Below are positions 57,101-64,000 of a stretch of DNA of 64,000 nt, piece after piece. Made by a program: the position numbers and the translations under genes. Under the pieces are notes generated by a model. It was given only the letters and a program-made list of their open reading frames with translations. It was not told the origin of the DNA and made no database searches. This DNA comes from Nocardia sp. NBC_00565 (GTDB taxonomy: Bacteria > Actinomycetota > Actinomycetes > Mycobacteriales > Mycobacteriaceae). Numbering within the stretch: position 1 is the first letter of the stretch; the number at the start of each line of letters is the position of its first letter. Where the stretch lies: NCBI RefSeq assembly GCF_036345915.1, contig NZ_CP107785.1:9424001-9488000 (forward strand), given 5' to 3'.

Positions 57101-58520
57101 CGGAAAGCCGATGGCGGGCCACAACGGGGGTGTGGAGACCGTCGCGTACAGCCCGCACGGCAATGTGATCGTCTCGGGCGGCACGGATCGGACAGTGCGG
57201 CTGTGGAATTCGGCTACCCAGGATCCCGTCGGCGAACCGCTGGCTGGCCACGGCAACATCGTGGTCAGCGTGTCGTTCCTGCCCAACACTGCACGTTTCT
57301 TGTCCGCTGGCACCGACGGCACGCTGCGCCTCTGGAACTACGTGACGTCCGCGTCGGTCGGTCACACTCTGTTGGATGTTCCCGGCCGACTCGACACCAG
57401 CGGCAGACAAGTGTGGCCACAAGCTTTCGCGTTCGGACCCGATGCCCATCACGCCGCGATGGGCACGGGCGAAGGGGGTGTCTTCCTGCTCGACCCCGCT
57501 ACCGGCAATGGCGACGAAACCATCGGCACCGGGCCTGGCGATGGTTCCATCGGGAGCGTCGCGGTCAGTCCGGACGGCCACCGCGTCGCGTCCGGTGGCG
57601 ACGGCGGGTGGGTGCGCCTCTGGGACACCGCCACCCGCCGAGCCGTCGGCAATCCGCCTATCGGTCATGACGATCGTGTCAACGAAGTGCGGTTCAGCCC
57701 CGATGGCCGCCGAGTCTTGTCCCGATCCGATAAGTCTGCCCGAGTATGGAACACCGAAACAGGGCTTCCCATCGGACAGCCGCTGACTGGATGCCCCGGC
57801 AAGATCGAGACATTCGCATTCAGCCCCGACAGTCGCCGAATCGCCGGTGGCTGCGACGACGCGACCGTGCGGCTGTGGGATACAGAAACCGGTTCCCCGA
57901 TCGGGGAACCTATGCGTGGGCACAAATTCTCGGCGGGCACGGTGCTCTACAGCCCGGACGGCGACCGGATGATCTCGGTCAGTTCGGACTCGCTGCGGAT
58001 ATGGGACGCCCATACCCGACAGTTGATTGCCGAGCGGGGCCCCGGATCTCAATCCTCGTTCGGTTCCGCGGCCGTCAGCCCGGACGGCCGCTACATCGTG
58101 ACCGGAGGAACCGCGGGAATCCTTCGACGGGATGCCAGGACCGGCGAGGCCATTGGTGAACTGATGATCGGATCAGAGATCGAAAGCTACCACGTCGCCT
58201 TCACTCGCGACGGCCGCTACATCATTGCGAATGGCTACCAGACGCTGCGGGTTTGGGACACCGACTCGGGTCGAGCGATCGGCGGACCACTGCGGGGCCC
58301 GATCTTCCAGATCGTCGCGATCGAGACCAGCCCCGACAACCAACTCATCGCCACTTACGGAATCGACGGATACTGGCTATGGCCCGCACCGTCGACCTGG
58401 ACCCGCGAACTGTGCGCCAAACTTTCCTCGAACATGAGCCACGAGGAGTGGGATAAATGGGTGTCCCCGGACATCGAATACATCGAGCTCTGTCCTGGGC
58501 TACCGGTTCCGAACACATGA
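54141..58520 (+). CDS. TIR-STAND NTPase-WD40 protein
   Basis: 1459 residues from the ATG at 54141, with GGTGGTGGGG upstream; a longer frame from 54018 lacks support. An N-terminal TIR domain spans 1-135 (MYRVFMSYSSRDRGWA; Glu81 in ECATEFRLAEAL is in the position of the catalytic Glu of TIR NADases). The STAND NTPase starts at about 155, with P-loop GPSGAGKSS at 200-208 and Walker B LVLPIDQSEELF at 299-310. A coiled coil then a transmembrane helix follow at about 650-672. WD40 repeats fill ~740-1440; about 13 WD-type strands such as RLWDTATRRAV were counted. This layout is typical of bacterial sensor proteins in conflict systems. A SLATT gene follows 91 bases downstream. Confidence 0.92.
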   Translation: MYRVFMSYSSRDRGWAVAVRQWLIEHDPGLEGEIFLDVDPQTGIAPGVRWKAELARAVDRCEAVICLISPHWEKSHECATEFRLAEALNKRIFCARLDPQAGGTIAREWQFCDLYADDGRLDEDGLRRLSRGLREAGISAEYFPWPPPDDPERAPYRGWEPMQESDAAVFFGRDTPILRAMDVLRGIRHSGTENLFVVLGPSGAGKSSFMRAGLIPRLRRDSASFLVSGVMRPERAALTGDHGLAASIHELRTRLGLSLPVLGDIKAACVGAAASTILIWLQEAQNVAAGTDPTSAPTLVLPIDQSEELFAPDAGPEAAILLTLLSALAAPGDSAERLALIVLVTIRADRYESLQTAPEISGLRAREFGDLKPMPATQFKEVITGPAARASAAGHRVRFSADLVEALLADAAGGADTLPLLALTLSRLHLDYGAAGDLSLANYQAMGGIRHVVQGEIDALLSADPATRDIELATLRGAFVPWLATIDPHTDQPLRRVARWAELPSASHALLDAFVARRLLVKDERGGEVVVEVATESLLRQWNSLSEWLREQADDLKEADGIERAALAWEQHLRDDAWLFEGLRLASAQRLAESPELGDRLRRTADFLSASRTREQAEALAEEQRGQVELRTAQAHAETLRKRARTLRAVLVVTVIVAVVAAFGLVRTVLSQREVTARFREATSARLAAEVQSLFSGAANRDDIRSIMQTLAAQRLSATADVGLQLTALSNLSTTYRIIDTGRSVIRAAPSPDGHRALVIQQDARPEQTKTYVELWDIDAARRLYSIDTGPDQLADIAFSPDGRRFVTAGADDKDGHIQSWDTETGRPIDEPLTVFRSAYRIALSANGAHVVAAGFVGADSIDAVEAVFQIWDLASRRPVGEVRSLGNQIVRNITISPDGQMVITGGMTAQSAANRGRIQLWDATGGQPIGDVIETQGPVESVAFSPDSARFVTGTGGLAKSAVFAAILPEGIPAMQQWDAHTRLPIGKPMAGHNGGVETVAYSPHGNVIVSGGTDRTVRLWNSATQDPVGEPLAGHGNIVVSVSFLPNTARFLSAGTDGTLRLWNYVTSASVGHTLLDVPGRLDTSGRQVWPQAFAFGPDAHHAAMGTGEGGVFLLDPATGNGDETIGTGPGDGSIGSVAVSPDGHRVASGGDGGWVRLWDTATRRAVGNPPIGHDDRVNEVRFSPDGRRVLSRSDKSARVWNTETGLPIGQPLTGCPGKIETFAFSPDSRRIAGGCDDATVRLWDTETGSPIGEPMRGHKFSAGTVLYSPDGDRMISVSSDSLRIWDAHTRQLIAERGPGSQSSFGSAAVSPDGRYIVTGGTAGILRRDARTGEAIGELMIGSEIESYHVAFTRDGRYIIANGYQTLRVWDTDSGRAIGGPLRGPIFQIVAIETSPDNQLIATYGIDGYWLWPAPSTWTRELCAKLSSNMSHEEWDKWVSPDIEYIELCPGLPVPNT

Positions 58521-58611
58521 CCGCCCGAGGTGTGGAAATTCTGAAATCGTCGACCGCCCGGTCCCGCGATCAGGCATGCTGTGGGCGAAGCCAGGCGCGA
58601 GGGGAGGCCCA

Positions 58612-59037
58612 ATGGCAGAAACCGATCCGGTGTGGGAGCGACTTACCGAGCAGCTACAGTGGTATAGCTCGAAAGGTGCTGCAGCGCAACGGACTTACAA
58701 GAGGGTCAAGTTCGCGCAGATCGCCGTCGGCGCGTCGGTGCCTGTTGTAGCCGCCCTCTCGGCACCCGCAGCGGTAACAGCGACTATTGCGGCCGCAGTC
58801 GTCGTCGCGGAAGGCGCCCAGCAACTGTTTCAATGGCACACCAGCTGGCTGCAGTACCGTTCAACAGCAGAATCACTCAAACACGAAAAGTACCTCTACC
58901 TCGCGCAAAGTGGCCCGTATCGCGCCAACGACCGTCGCGCCTTGCTTGCCGAACGCGTGGAAGCGTTGACATCGAGCGAGCACACCACCTGGATGACCGA
59001 GCACCAGCGCCACTCGGAACCAGCAGCGTCCCCATGA
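58612..59037 (+). CDS. SLATT-like (DUF4231) two-TM protein
   Basis: 141 residues from the ATG at 58612 with GGGAGG before it. The N-terminus is helical (WERLTEQLQWYSSKGAAAQR, then TYKRVKFAQI). Two hydrophobic helices follow closely at about 38-57 and 60-82. The C-terminal helix reads FQWHTSWLQYRSTAESLKHE and KYLYLAQSGPY. This order is that of DUF4231/SLATT proteins. SLATT proteins are predicted by comparative genomics to be membrane effectors, perhaps pore formers, in nucleotide-linked conflict systems. It follows the TIR-STAND-WD40 gene in the same orientation, which makes it the likely effector of that sensor. Confidence 0.85.
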   Translation: MAETDPVWERLTEQLQWYSSKGAAAQRTYKRVKFAQIAVGASVPVVAALSAPAAVTATIAAAVVVAEGAQQLFQWHTSWLQYRSTAESLKHEKYLYLAQSGPYRANDRRALLAERVEALTSSEHTTWMTEHQRHSEPAASP

Positions 59038-59131
59038 CGACAAGCCGTCGGTGGTGTGGCAGAGGCGGGCAGTCGGCACAGGGTGAAAGGTCCACGGTGG
59101 TTGAGTCGGCCCGCAGCGCGGTGCCGGAAGC

Positions 59132-60223
59132 TCAGCGCGCACACGAACCGGACGGCGAGCCCAGCGCAGGTGCGGTGGGGACGCCCGGGATACTCGCCGA
59201 TGTCGGTGCCGCTGAGACGCAGGTGACCGACGTCGGGCTCGCGGGGGGTGAGTCGTGGTGCGTACGATCGCTGATCACCCACCAGGTGGTGGCGGCCACG
59301 ACGACGACGAGGACGACGATCCACGTCGATCCGGGCCGGATGCGGGCTCGTGGTTGCGATGCCGGATTGATTCGAGTTGTGGCCAGCCTGGACGGTGCGG
59401 GTGTCGCTGTGGGTGTGGCGTCGAGCGCGGCTCGCGCCGCCGTGGCCAAGTCCCCGGCCGTGCGATAACGGTCGTCCGGGTTCTTCGCCATTCCCCGCCC
59501 GATGACCGCGTCGAATGTGGCTGGCACCGCTGCCGGTGCGGACGGTCGTGGCGGTGGCGTGTTCAAGTGTGCGGTGATTTGCTGCTCGACGCTGTCACCG
59601 GGGAATGGTTGGGAGCCCGTCAAGCATTGGTACAGAACACAAGTCAGGGAGTACACGTCCGAGCGGGCGTCGTAGGTGCCGTGCAGGAGTCGTTCCGGTG
59701 CCGTGTAGGCGAAACTGCCGATTGCCGCACCGGTGGTGGTCAAGCTGGAGTCGCTGCTGCTGACGGCGATCCCGAAATCGATGAGGTACGCGAAATCGCC
59801 TGCGGTGACGAGGATGTTCGAGGGCTTCACATCGCGGTGCACGAGCCCGGCCCGATGCGCTGCATCGAGGGCCGAGCCGATCTGCCGGATGTACTCCACC
59901 GCAGTGTCTTTCGCTATCGGCCCGGTGCCGAGCAGGGCGGCGATGTCGTGCCCCTCGACCAGCCGCATGTCCAGATACAGGCGCCCGTCGATCTCACCGT
60001 AGTTGTGGATCGGGATGACATGCGGTTCGTTCAACCGCGCCGCAGCGTGCGCCTCCCGCTGGAACCGCTCGCGATATTTGGGGTCGTGCGCAAGATGTTG
60101 CGCCAGCACTTTGAGCGCCACCACCCGATCGGTCCCGGTGTCGTAGGCCCGATAGACCTGCCCCATTCCACCCGCGCCGAGCAACTCGAGCAGCCGGTAC
60201 CGCCCGAATGGAGTCCCATCCAC
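59132..60223 (-). CDS. Membrane-anchored Ser/Thr protein kinase
   Basis: 363 residues. The kinase domain spans about 8-265: [11 protein letters not shown] loop, [18 protein letters not shown] and DFGIAVSS, then FAYTAPERL and [16 protein letters not shown]. All catalytic residues are present. One transmembrane helix lies at about 307-327 ([19 protein letters not shown]). The outer part is only ~35 residues long, rich in Pro, Ser and Ala, so it has no sensor domain. It is convergent with the SLATT gene. A regulatory link to the TIR module is possible, but the opposite strand argues against a shared operon. Confidence 0.93.
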   Translation of the reverse strand: MDGTPFGRYRLLELLGAGGMGQVYRAYDTGTDRVVALKVLAQHLAHDPKYRERFQREAHAAARLNEPHVIPIHNYGEIDGRLYLDMRLVEGHDIAALLGTGPIAKDTAVEYIRQIGSALDAAHRAGLVHRDVKPSNILVTAGDFAYLIDFGIAVSSSDSSLTTTGAAIGSFAYTAPERLLHGTYDARSDVYSLTCVLYQCLTGSQPFPGDSVEQQITAHLNTPPPRPSAPAAVPATFDAVIGRGMAKNPDDRYRTAGDLATAARAALDATPTATPAPSRLATTRINPASQPRARIRPGSTWIVVLVVVVAATTWWVISDRTHHDSPPASPTSVTCVSAAPTSASIPGVPTAPALGSPSGSCAR

Positions 60224-60612
60224 CCTGTACGACTACCACATCGGAGCCCGGATCTCTGCCCGAATCATCCCTACCGCAGCAATGCTCGCGGACTTCGCCG
60301 GAAATTATCCGGCACCGCACCGAGTGCGGCGTCAGGACGCCGTACGGCCGGGGACGGTAGCGGCGGTGGACGCTACTGTGCGACGGCGTCGTCGGCGTAC
60401 AGGCATTCGCGCGATCGGTTCGGACGACCGCCGTGTGGGCGAGGCGCGCACCGCCGATGCAGCCGGGTGTTCGACCCATTCGGTGCCGTCGTCCACGATG
60501 TACTCACCGCAGTCCGAACAAGCCCCGATCGGCGACGAAGTCGCTGGGTTGCCGACGCCGCAGCCGCGATCGCGCAGCTCGAGGAGGAACTGCGCGACCG
60601 ATCGGCGGTTGT

Positions 60613-60760
60613 CCGTGCACGCACACGACGTCCTGGGTCTCTACCGCGCCTTGCTTCAGGCGGATGTGCCGGTGTGGATCGACGGGGGATAGTGCGTCGC
60701 TGCCCTGCTGGGCCAGCGGATCTTCTGCGGAAATGAATCCTGTTGAGCGACTGAGCAACC
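60613..60760 (+). pseudogene. Lincosamide/aminoglycoside nucleotidyltransferase-like relic
   Basis: HAHDVLGLYRALLQADVPVW and IDGG match the opening of LnuA-like and related nucleotidyltransferases, whose next words are usually WGVDALLG. Here the Trp codon is TAG (60690-60692), and the same frame then continues CVAALLGQR before it decays. So the gene has a nonsense codon and has lost nearly all of its length, including the catalytic Asp pair. Confidence 0.6.
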
Positions 60761-61044
60761 CGACCGACCGAATCACCAAATTTGTGCCTGATCCAGTTCT
60801 TCCGTGCCGCCGAAATCAAATAAGAGCGTTGCCAACCCTCGCAGGGGCGATGAGGACATGCTCGTTAGTGCACCGGGTAGGGAGGCCCTGTCGGGTGACA
60901 GCCTTGGTGTGATCGAGGGTGCTTGACCACACGGCCGCAATCGAGGAGCGAACAGGAGCCGCACGGCCAGGTGGGGAGGGATTGAACCGTCCCCACTTTC
61001 CTGGGACAGGCCCACAGACCCGCCTCTGAGGAATCCCCCGGAAC

Positions 61045-61419
61045 TCAGGTGAGTAGCGCGTGGGCCAAGATCGTGGCGAGGTAGGCGGTGACAAGCCCGG
61101 TGGTGATGCTTGCGGCCGCGTAGGTTGCGGCGGTGAGGTGTTTGCCGGTCTGGGTCAGTCTCAGGGTTTCGAAGGTGAATGTCGAATAGGTGCTTAGTGT
61201 CGCGCACAGCCCAGGGCCGATGAGGTGCTGGAAGGTCTCGGGGACCGCGGTGACATTGGTTGCGCCGGTGAGCAGTCCGAGCAGCGCGCAGGCGATGAGG
61301 TTAACGGTGAATGTGCCGGCTGGGAAAGTGCTGGCGAGGCGCGTTTGTACGTATCGGTCCACGAGGTAGCGGGCGGGGGCGCCGATCGAGGCGCCGATGA
61401 TGACCATGATCCAATTCAT
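61045..61419 (-). CDS. crcB: Fluoride channel subunit CrcB (Fluc)
   Basis: 124 residues with four hydrophobic helices, the normal size for a Fluc subunit. Family landmarks are IGASIGAPARYLVDR at the start, NLIACALLGLLTG (Asn of the pore line) and GLCATLSTYSTFTFET (TM3 break and phenylalanine box). Some positions differ from the consensus (GLCAT for GFCGG). It overlaps the other crcB gene by 4 bases, and two-gene pairs in Gram-positive bacteria form heterodimeric channels. It exports fluoride passively from the cytoplasm. Confidence 0.93.
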   Translation of the reverse strand: MNWIMVIIGASIGAPARYLVDRYVQTRLASTFPAGTFTVNLIACALLGLLTGATNVTAVPETFQHLIGPGLCATLSTYSTFTFETLRLTQTGKHLTAATYAAASITTGLVTAYLATILAHALLT

Positions 61420-61937
61420 GGTCGGCTCCTTCCTTGCGGGCGAGGCCCTAGTACTGCGTGGGTGAGAGTTGTGGTGACCCGCATCGCGGCCAGCGCCGTG
61501 AGCGGGGTGGTGAGCAGATACAGCAGCGCAGTCATGGCGCGGTCGTGATCGAGAAGGCGTTGAGCGTCGATGGTGGCGGTGGAGAAGGTGGTGTAGCCGC
61601 CCAAAACACCTGTGCCGAGCAGTGGCCGGATCAATGGGTGGACGGTGAACCGTTCAGTGATGGTCACCATCAGTACGCCCATGGCGGCGCAGCCGGTGAT
61701 GTTGATCCACCACGTGATCCAGGGGAACGCGGTGCTGGCGGTGGGCCAGGCCAGCGTGGTGCCGTAGCGGGCACAGGCACCGATCACTCCGCCCACTGCG
61801 ATCGCGACCACGATCCATACTTGCTGGCGACGCGGCTGTGGTGGCGCCCAGGAATCGACGGCGGTATCGGGGTCGATCGGCTCGAGTTCCGGACCGGTGG
61901 CCGGTGGAACCGGGTCGGTGGAGTCGTGGGAGGTCAT
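61416..61937 (-). CDS. crcB: Fluoride channel subunit CrcB (Fluc), longer paralogue
   Basis: 173 residues from the ATG at 61937, which has AGGAG ~9 bases upstream; an ATG at 61985 lies within the leader. A Pro-rich cytoplasmic N-terminus of ~35 residues precedes four membrane helices. Motifs GGVIGACARYGTTLAW, NITGCAAMGVL and GVLGGYTTFSTATID are closer to the consensus than those in the downstream paralogue. It is the first gene of the pair, and a fluoride-riboswitch-like structure lies 64-121 bases upstream of its start. Confidence 0.93.
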   Translation of the reverse strand: MTSHDSTDPVPPATGPELEPIDPDTAVDSWAPPQPRRQQVWIVVAIAVGGVIGACARYGTTLAWPTASTAFPWITWWINITGCAAMGVLMVTITERFTVHPLIRPLLGTGVLGGYTTFSTATIDAQRLLDHDRAMTALLYLLTTPLTALAAMRVTTTLTHAVLGPRPQGRSRP

Positions 61938-62000
61938 AGGGTGCGCTCCTACCTGATCGGGATCATCCGAGCCGCGCGCATCCACGCACGACGCTGTTCA

Positions 62001-62058
62001 GGTAGGGACCGTTGGCGGCGTTTGACGCCGCGGTTCGGGTCCGGCGGGCCCCACCGCC
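62001..62058 (-). promoter_or_regulatory. Fluoride riboswitch candidate (crcB motif)
   Basis: On the minus strand the leader reads GGCGGTGGGGCCCGCC, then GAACCGC, a hairpin (GCGGCGT-TTG-ACGCCGC, plus strand 62015-62031) and GGTCCCTACC. This is the order of the crcB motif: the GGCGATGGGG-type segment, AACCGC, and the closing CCCCT-type segment. GGGGCC can pair with GGTCCC as P1 with one G-U pair. The first segment has GGTGG where GATGG is usual. It lies directly upstream of the crcB pair. Confidence 0.65.
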
Positions 62059-62357
62059 GAGCGGCCACCGAAAGGCGCGACCGCGCAACCAGATTAGCGC
62101 GGCCGCGCACCCCTCGCAGTCCGAGGCGGGCCGACCGATGTGTCGCAGCGCCGAGTGCAGTTGTTGTTGACCCGGCACGGCGTCAGCGACGGGTATCCGT
62201 GGATTGATCCGAACGACCCGCAGCTGCTGCGCCGCTGATCCCTTGTGCCGCGAGGCCCAAAGCGGCTGTGGCGCTGAGGATGAAGTCAAACCCGACGTCA
62301 CGCATATCGACGGATCGGCGGCCCCGTTCCCGATGGCTCGGCGACAATGCTTTGGTG

Positions 62358-63257
62358 ATGCTTCCCAACAACCCTGCGGATCGGCTCGCGACGATCATGA
62401 GCATCCTGCGTACGCAGGATGCGAACCAGCAAGTCAAAGTCTCCTTTCTCAATGTTCTCGGTTTTCCAGCGAGCGAGCGGCCTGAGACCTTTTTCCGCGC
62501 GTTCGGGCAGCTGCAAGAGTTGCCGTCGGTAGTCGAAGTCGCCGTGCGGGCACATGCTCATCCCGATCACCACGATCTGGATCTGTACCTGTCGTGGCTA
62601 GGTCCGATCACGTCAGCTCTTCAACAAGGGCAGGGGTTGAACGGCAAGACTCTCGAAGTACTCAGCGCCTACGGCGACGATGACGTTCGTGCGCTGCGGT
62701 TCTGCGGTTCGCTTCTGAGCGCGGCAGGACACGAGGAACGAGTCGATCAGGGACTGATTGACGAGCTACAGCAGAAAGTTGATTTTCTAGAGAACGAGGT
62801 AACTGCTGCGGATAGTCTTCCTTCTGACCTCAAGTCCTTCATCCTCGATCAACTCGACTGCATCAGGTATGCGCTGCGCGAGTTCAATATTCGAGGACCA
62901 CACGCGATGGCCGATGTTCTCGAGCGGATCGTTGGAGCTGCTTCCGCACACAGTGATCTCGGCGGTGATGCGAACGACGAGTCTCAGTCGTTCCTCCAAA
63001 AGTTTGGCCAGGTGATTGATCTAGCAGATCGCATAGGTAAGGCGGCGCAGTCGATCAGCGGCGGAATCCTCTCAATCGCTGGGGCCGCCGTAGTGGTCTC
63101 CGCACTCATGCGTGGTGATGTGCCGCCTGCCGACCTCCCGCTGCCCGCCCTGCCACCGGCAGTTGTGCAGTCGGTCGACGGTGCCTCTCCTAACAGCGAG
63201 CCGCCGAGCGGTACACCAGATTCCCCTATGGATGTGCAGTCCTTTTCTCTGGAGTAG
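62358..63257 (+). CDS. Hypothetical protein with C-terminal hydrophobic segment
   Basis: 299 residues from the ATG at 62358 (MLPNNPADRLATIMSILRTQ); a frame open from 62268 adds a basic stretch that does not look like protein. The body is helical and acidic, with a coiled-coil-like run (DELQQKVDFLENEVTAADSL). A hydrophobic segment at about 248-267 (SISGGILSIAGAAVVVSALM) may be a membrane helix. It is followed by a Pro-rich tail. I do not recognise a domain. The layout, a soluble helical body with a small membrane segment, is seen in some effector or accessory proteins, but no partner is identified. Confidence 0.65.
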   Translation: MLPNNPADRLATIMSILRTQDANQQVKVSFLNVLGFPASERPETFFRAFGQLQELPSVVEVAVRAHAHPDHHDLDLYLSWLGPITSALQQGQGLNGKTLEVLSAYGDDDVRALRFCGSLLSAAGHEERVDQGLIDELQQKVDFLENEVTAADSLPSDLKSFILDQLDCIRYALREFNIRGPHAMADVLERIVGAASAHSDLGGDANDESQSFLQKFGQVIDLADRIGKAAQSISGGILSIAGAAVVVSALMRGDVPPADLPLPALPPAVVQSVDGASPNSEPPSGTPDSPMDVQSFSLE

Positions 63258-63620
63258 CCAACTGCTCCATCTGTATATCGGGTGAGGGGCACGTCTGAAC
63301 GGTTCGCGTGCAGGGTGATTGGCTGCACCGCTTCACCTACAGGCGGCTGCCCCGTGCACATATCCCATCGATCCTGATGCGGGTCTGCGGTCGTGGTTGC
63401 GCTCCTACTCTGGGAGTTGCCCGCGTCCGCCGGCTCTGGCGGGAGGGATACCTGCAGCCGCACCCATCGCCCCAGTGACCTGCGGCATCAACTCGATCAG
63501 AATCAAATCAACCCCGGCTCTACTACCGGGCGGAACTGGTGTCCGAAAGATCTGGGGGCGACCCTCATTTGCACTATGAGCCTGTCTCGAGATGGACCGC
63601 GATGCCCATAGTCTGTGTGC
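63258..63620. other. Intergenic region, no gene recognised
   Basis: About 360 bp between two co-directional genes. A few short frames exist without ribosome binding sites. A promoter for the next gene is expected near the right end. Confidence 0.45.
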
Positions 63621-64000
63621 ATGCCAAAACCTTTCACCGGCGATGACGCTGCGGCCTTAGTTGACTGCGCCGTCTCCATCGCTAAGACGACGGCCACGGA
63701 CGAGCGTGGACCGCACCCACTGGCCATCTGCTGCATGGTTGCCGCGCCGGATGTGCTCGCTGTGCCGACCGCATTGCGTCGGATGGACGGAACGAAAGCG
63801 GTGAGCGTTGTTTTCGCCACTAATAAGGCGTTCACTGTCCTCGCCTACAAAGCCGACACTAAGAAGCACGCGGACCGACTCAAGAGCGGACTGTGGACCG
63901 AGGCCGACATGATGCTCCTGCAAAGCAGTGTCCCGCAATTCTCGCCCTGGGACGGCGGCATCATGGTCATGGATACCGAGGGCGAGCTGCTGTGCGGTCT
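63621..64000 (+). CDS. GlcG/HbpS-like protein, partial
   Basis: The first 126 residues of a gene cut by the window edge. The opening (FTGDDAAALVDCAVSIAKTT) and the segment ALRRMDGTKAVSVVFATNKA match the GlcG/HbpS (heme-binding or heme-degrading) family, which has a conserved RMDGA and NKAxT pattern. The later GGIMVMDTEGELLCG matches the closing GGGxPL-type strand. No signal peptide is visible, unlike secreted HbpS. The function of cytoplasmic members is poorly known. Confidence 0.65.
   Translation, partial: MPKPFTGDDAAALVDCAVSIAKTTATDERGPHPLAICCMVAAPDVLAVPTALRRMDGTKAVSVVFATNKAFTVLAYKADTKKHADRLKSGLWTEADMMLLQSSVPQFSPWDGGIMVMDTEGELLCG

Noticed and set aside
56766..58052. 428-codon minus-strand frame across the WD40 region
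   Set aside because: Its apparent repeats mirror the WD40 repeats on the other strand.
60780..61040. Minus-strand frames between the nucleotidyltransferase relic and crcB
   Set aside because: Several frames are open at once, none with known motifs or a ribosome binding site.
62015..62031. Hairpin as a simple terminator
   Set aside because: It lies upstream of crcB, within a larger structure that fits a riboswitch better, and has no U tract.

Overview
The window is high-GC actinobacterial DNA. A complete mce operon with two yrbE permeases, several P450s, VirS/MymA-like genes and a mycofactocin-type SDR point to the Mycobacteriales, most like Nocardia. The genus is inferred from gene content and was not tested by any search. 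No rRNA, tRNA or CRISPR array was seen.

Layout. (1) 1-5900: the end of a partial gene, a DUF2235 hydrolase with a LecA-like tail, a sigma-factor relic, two unknown genes and long stretches without genes. (2) 5900-21650: lipid and ketone metabolism with strong gene decay. It holds AraC/VirS-like regulators, a MymA-like Baeyer-Villiger monooxygenase, HSL-type esterases, other hydrolases, acetyl-CoA synthetase, an ECF sigma/anti-sigma-like pair, a truncated FMO fused by deletion to a truncated esterase, a trans-acting enoyl reductase homologue and insertion-element scraps. A shared operator-like motif occurs four times. (3) 21800-24800: a CYP157-like P450 without ExxR, a phenolic acid decarboxylase-like gene, and methyltransferase and IS3 relics. 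(4) 24800-46260: the metabolic core. An IclR regulator sits among four near-identical palindromes. Around it lie six SnoaL/NTF2-like genes or fragments, two decayed SDR copies and an epimerase. The full yrbEAB-mceABCDEF-mam operon follows, running into P450, mycofactocin-type SDR and epimerase genes, then a LacI regulator and an aldehyde dehydrogenase with a LacI-type operator. This reads as uptake plus oxidative catabolism of a hydrophobic substrate, possibly steroid- or terpenoid-like; the substrate is inferred.

(5) 46600-60760: signalling and conflict genes. They are a PknK-like kinase/STAND/LuxR protein behind a short leader peptide, an FAD oxidase fused to 92-residue TPR-like repeats, a TIR-STAND-WD40 protein followed by a two-TM SLATT (DUF4231) protein, a membrane Ser/Thr kinase and a nucleotidyltransferase relic. 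The TIR-STAND-WD40 plus SLATT pair is the best candidate for an undescribed immune or cell-death module. (6) 61000-64000: two crcB fluoride channel genes behind a fluoride-riboswitch-like leader, an unknown gene with a C-terminal hydrophobic segment, and the start of a GlcG/HbpS-like gene cut by the window edge.

A general feature is the number of decayed genes, at least a dozen. Several show clear causes: internal deletions, nonsense codons and a tandem 5-bp slippage.
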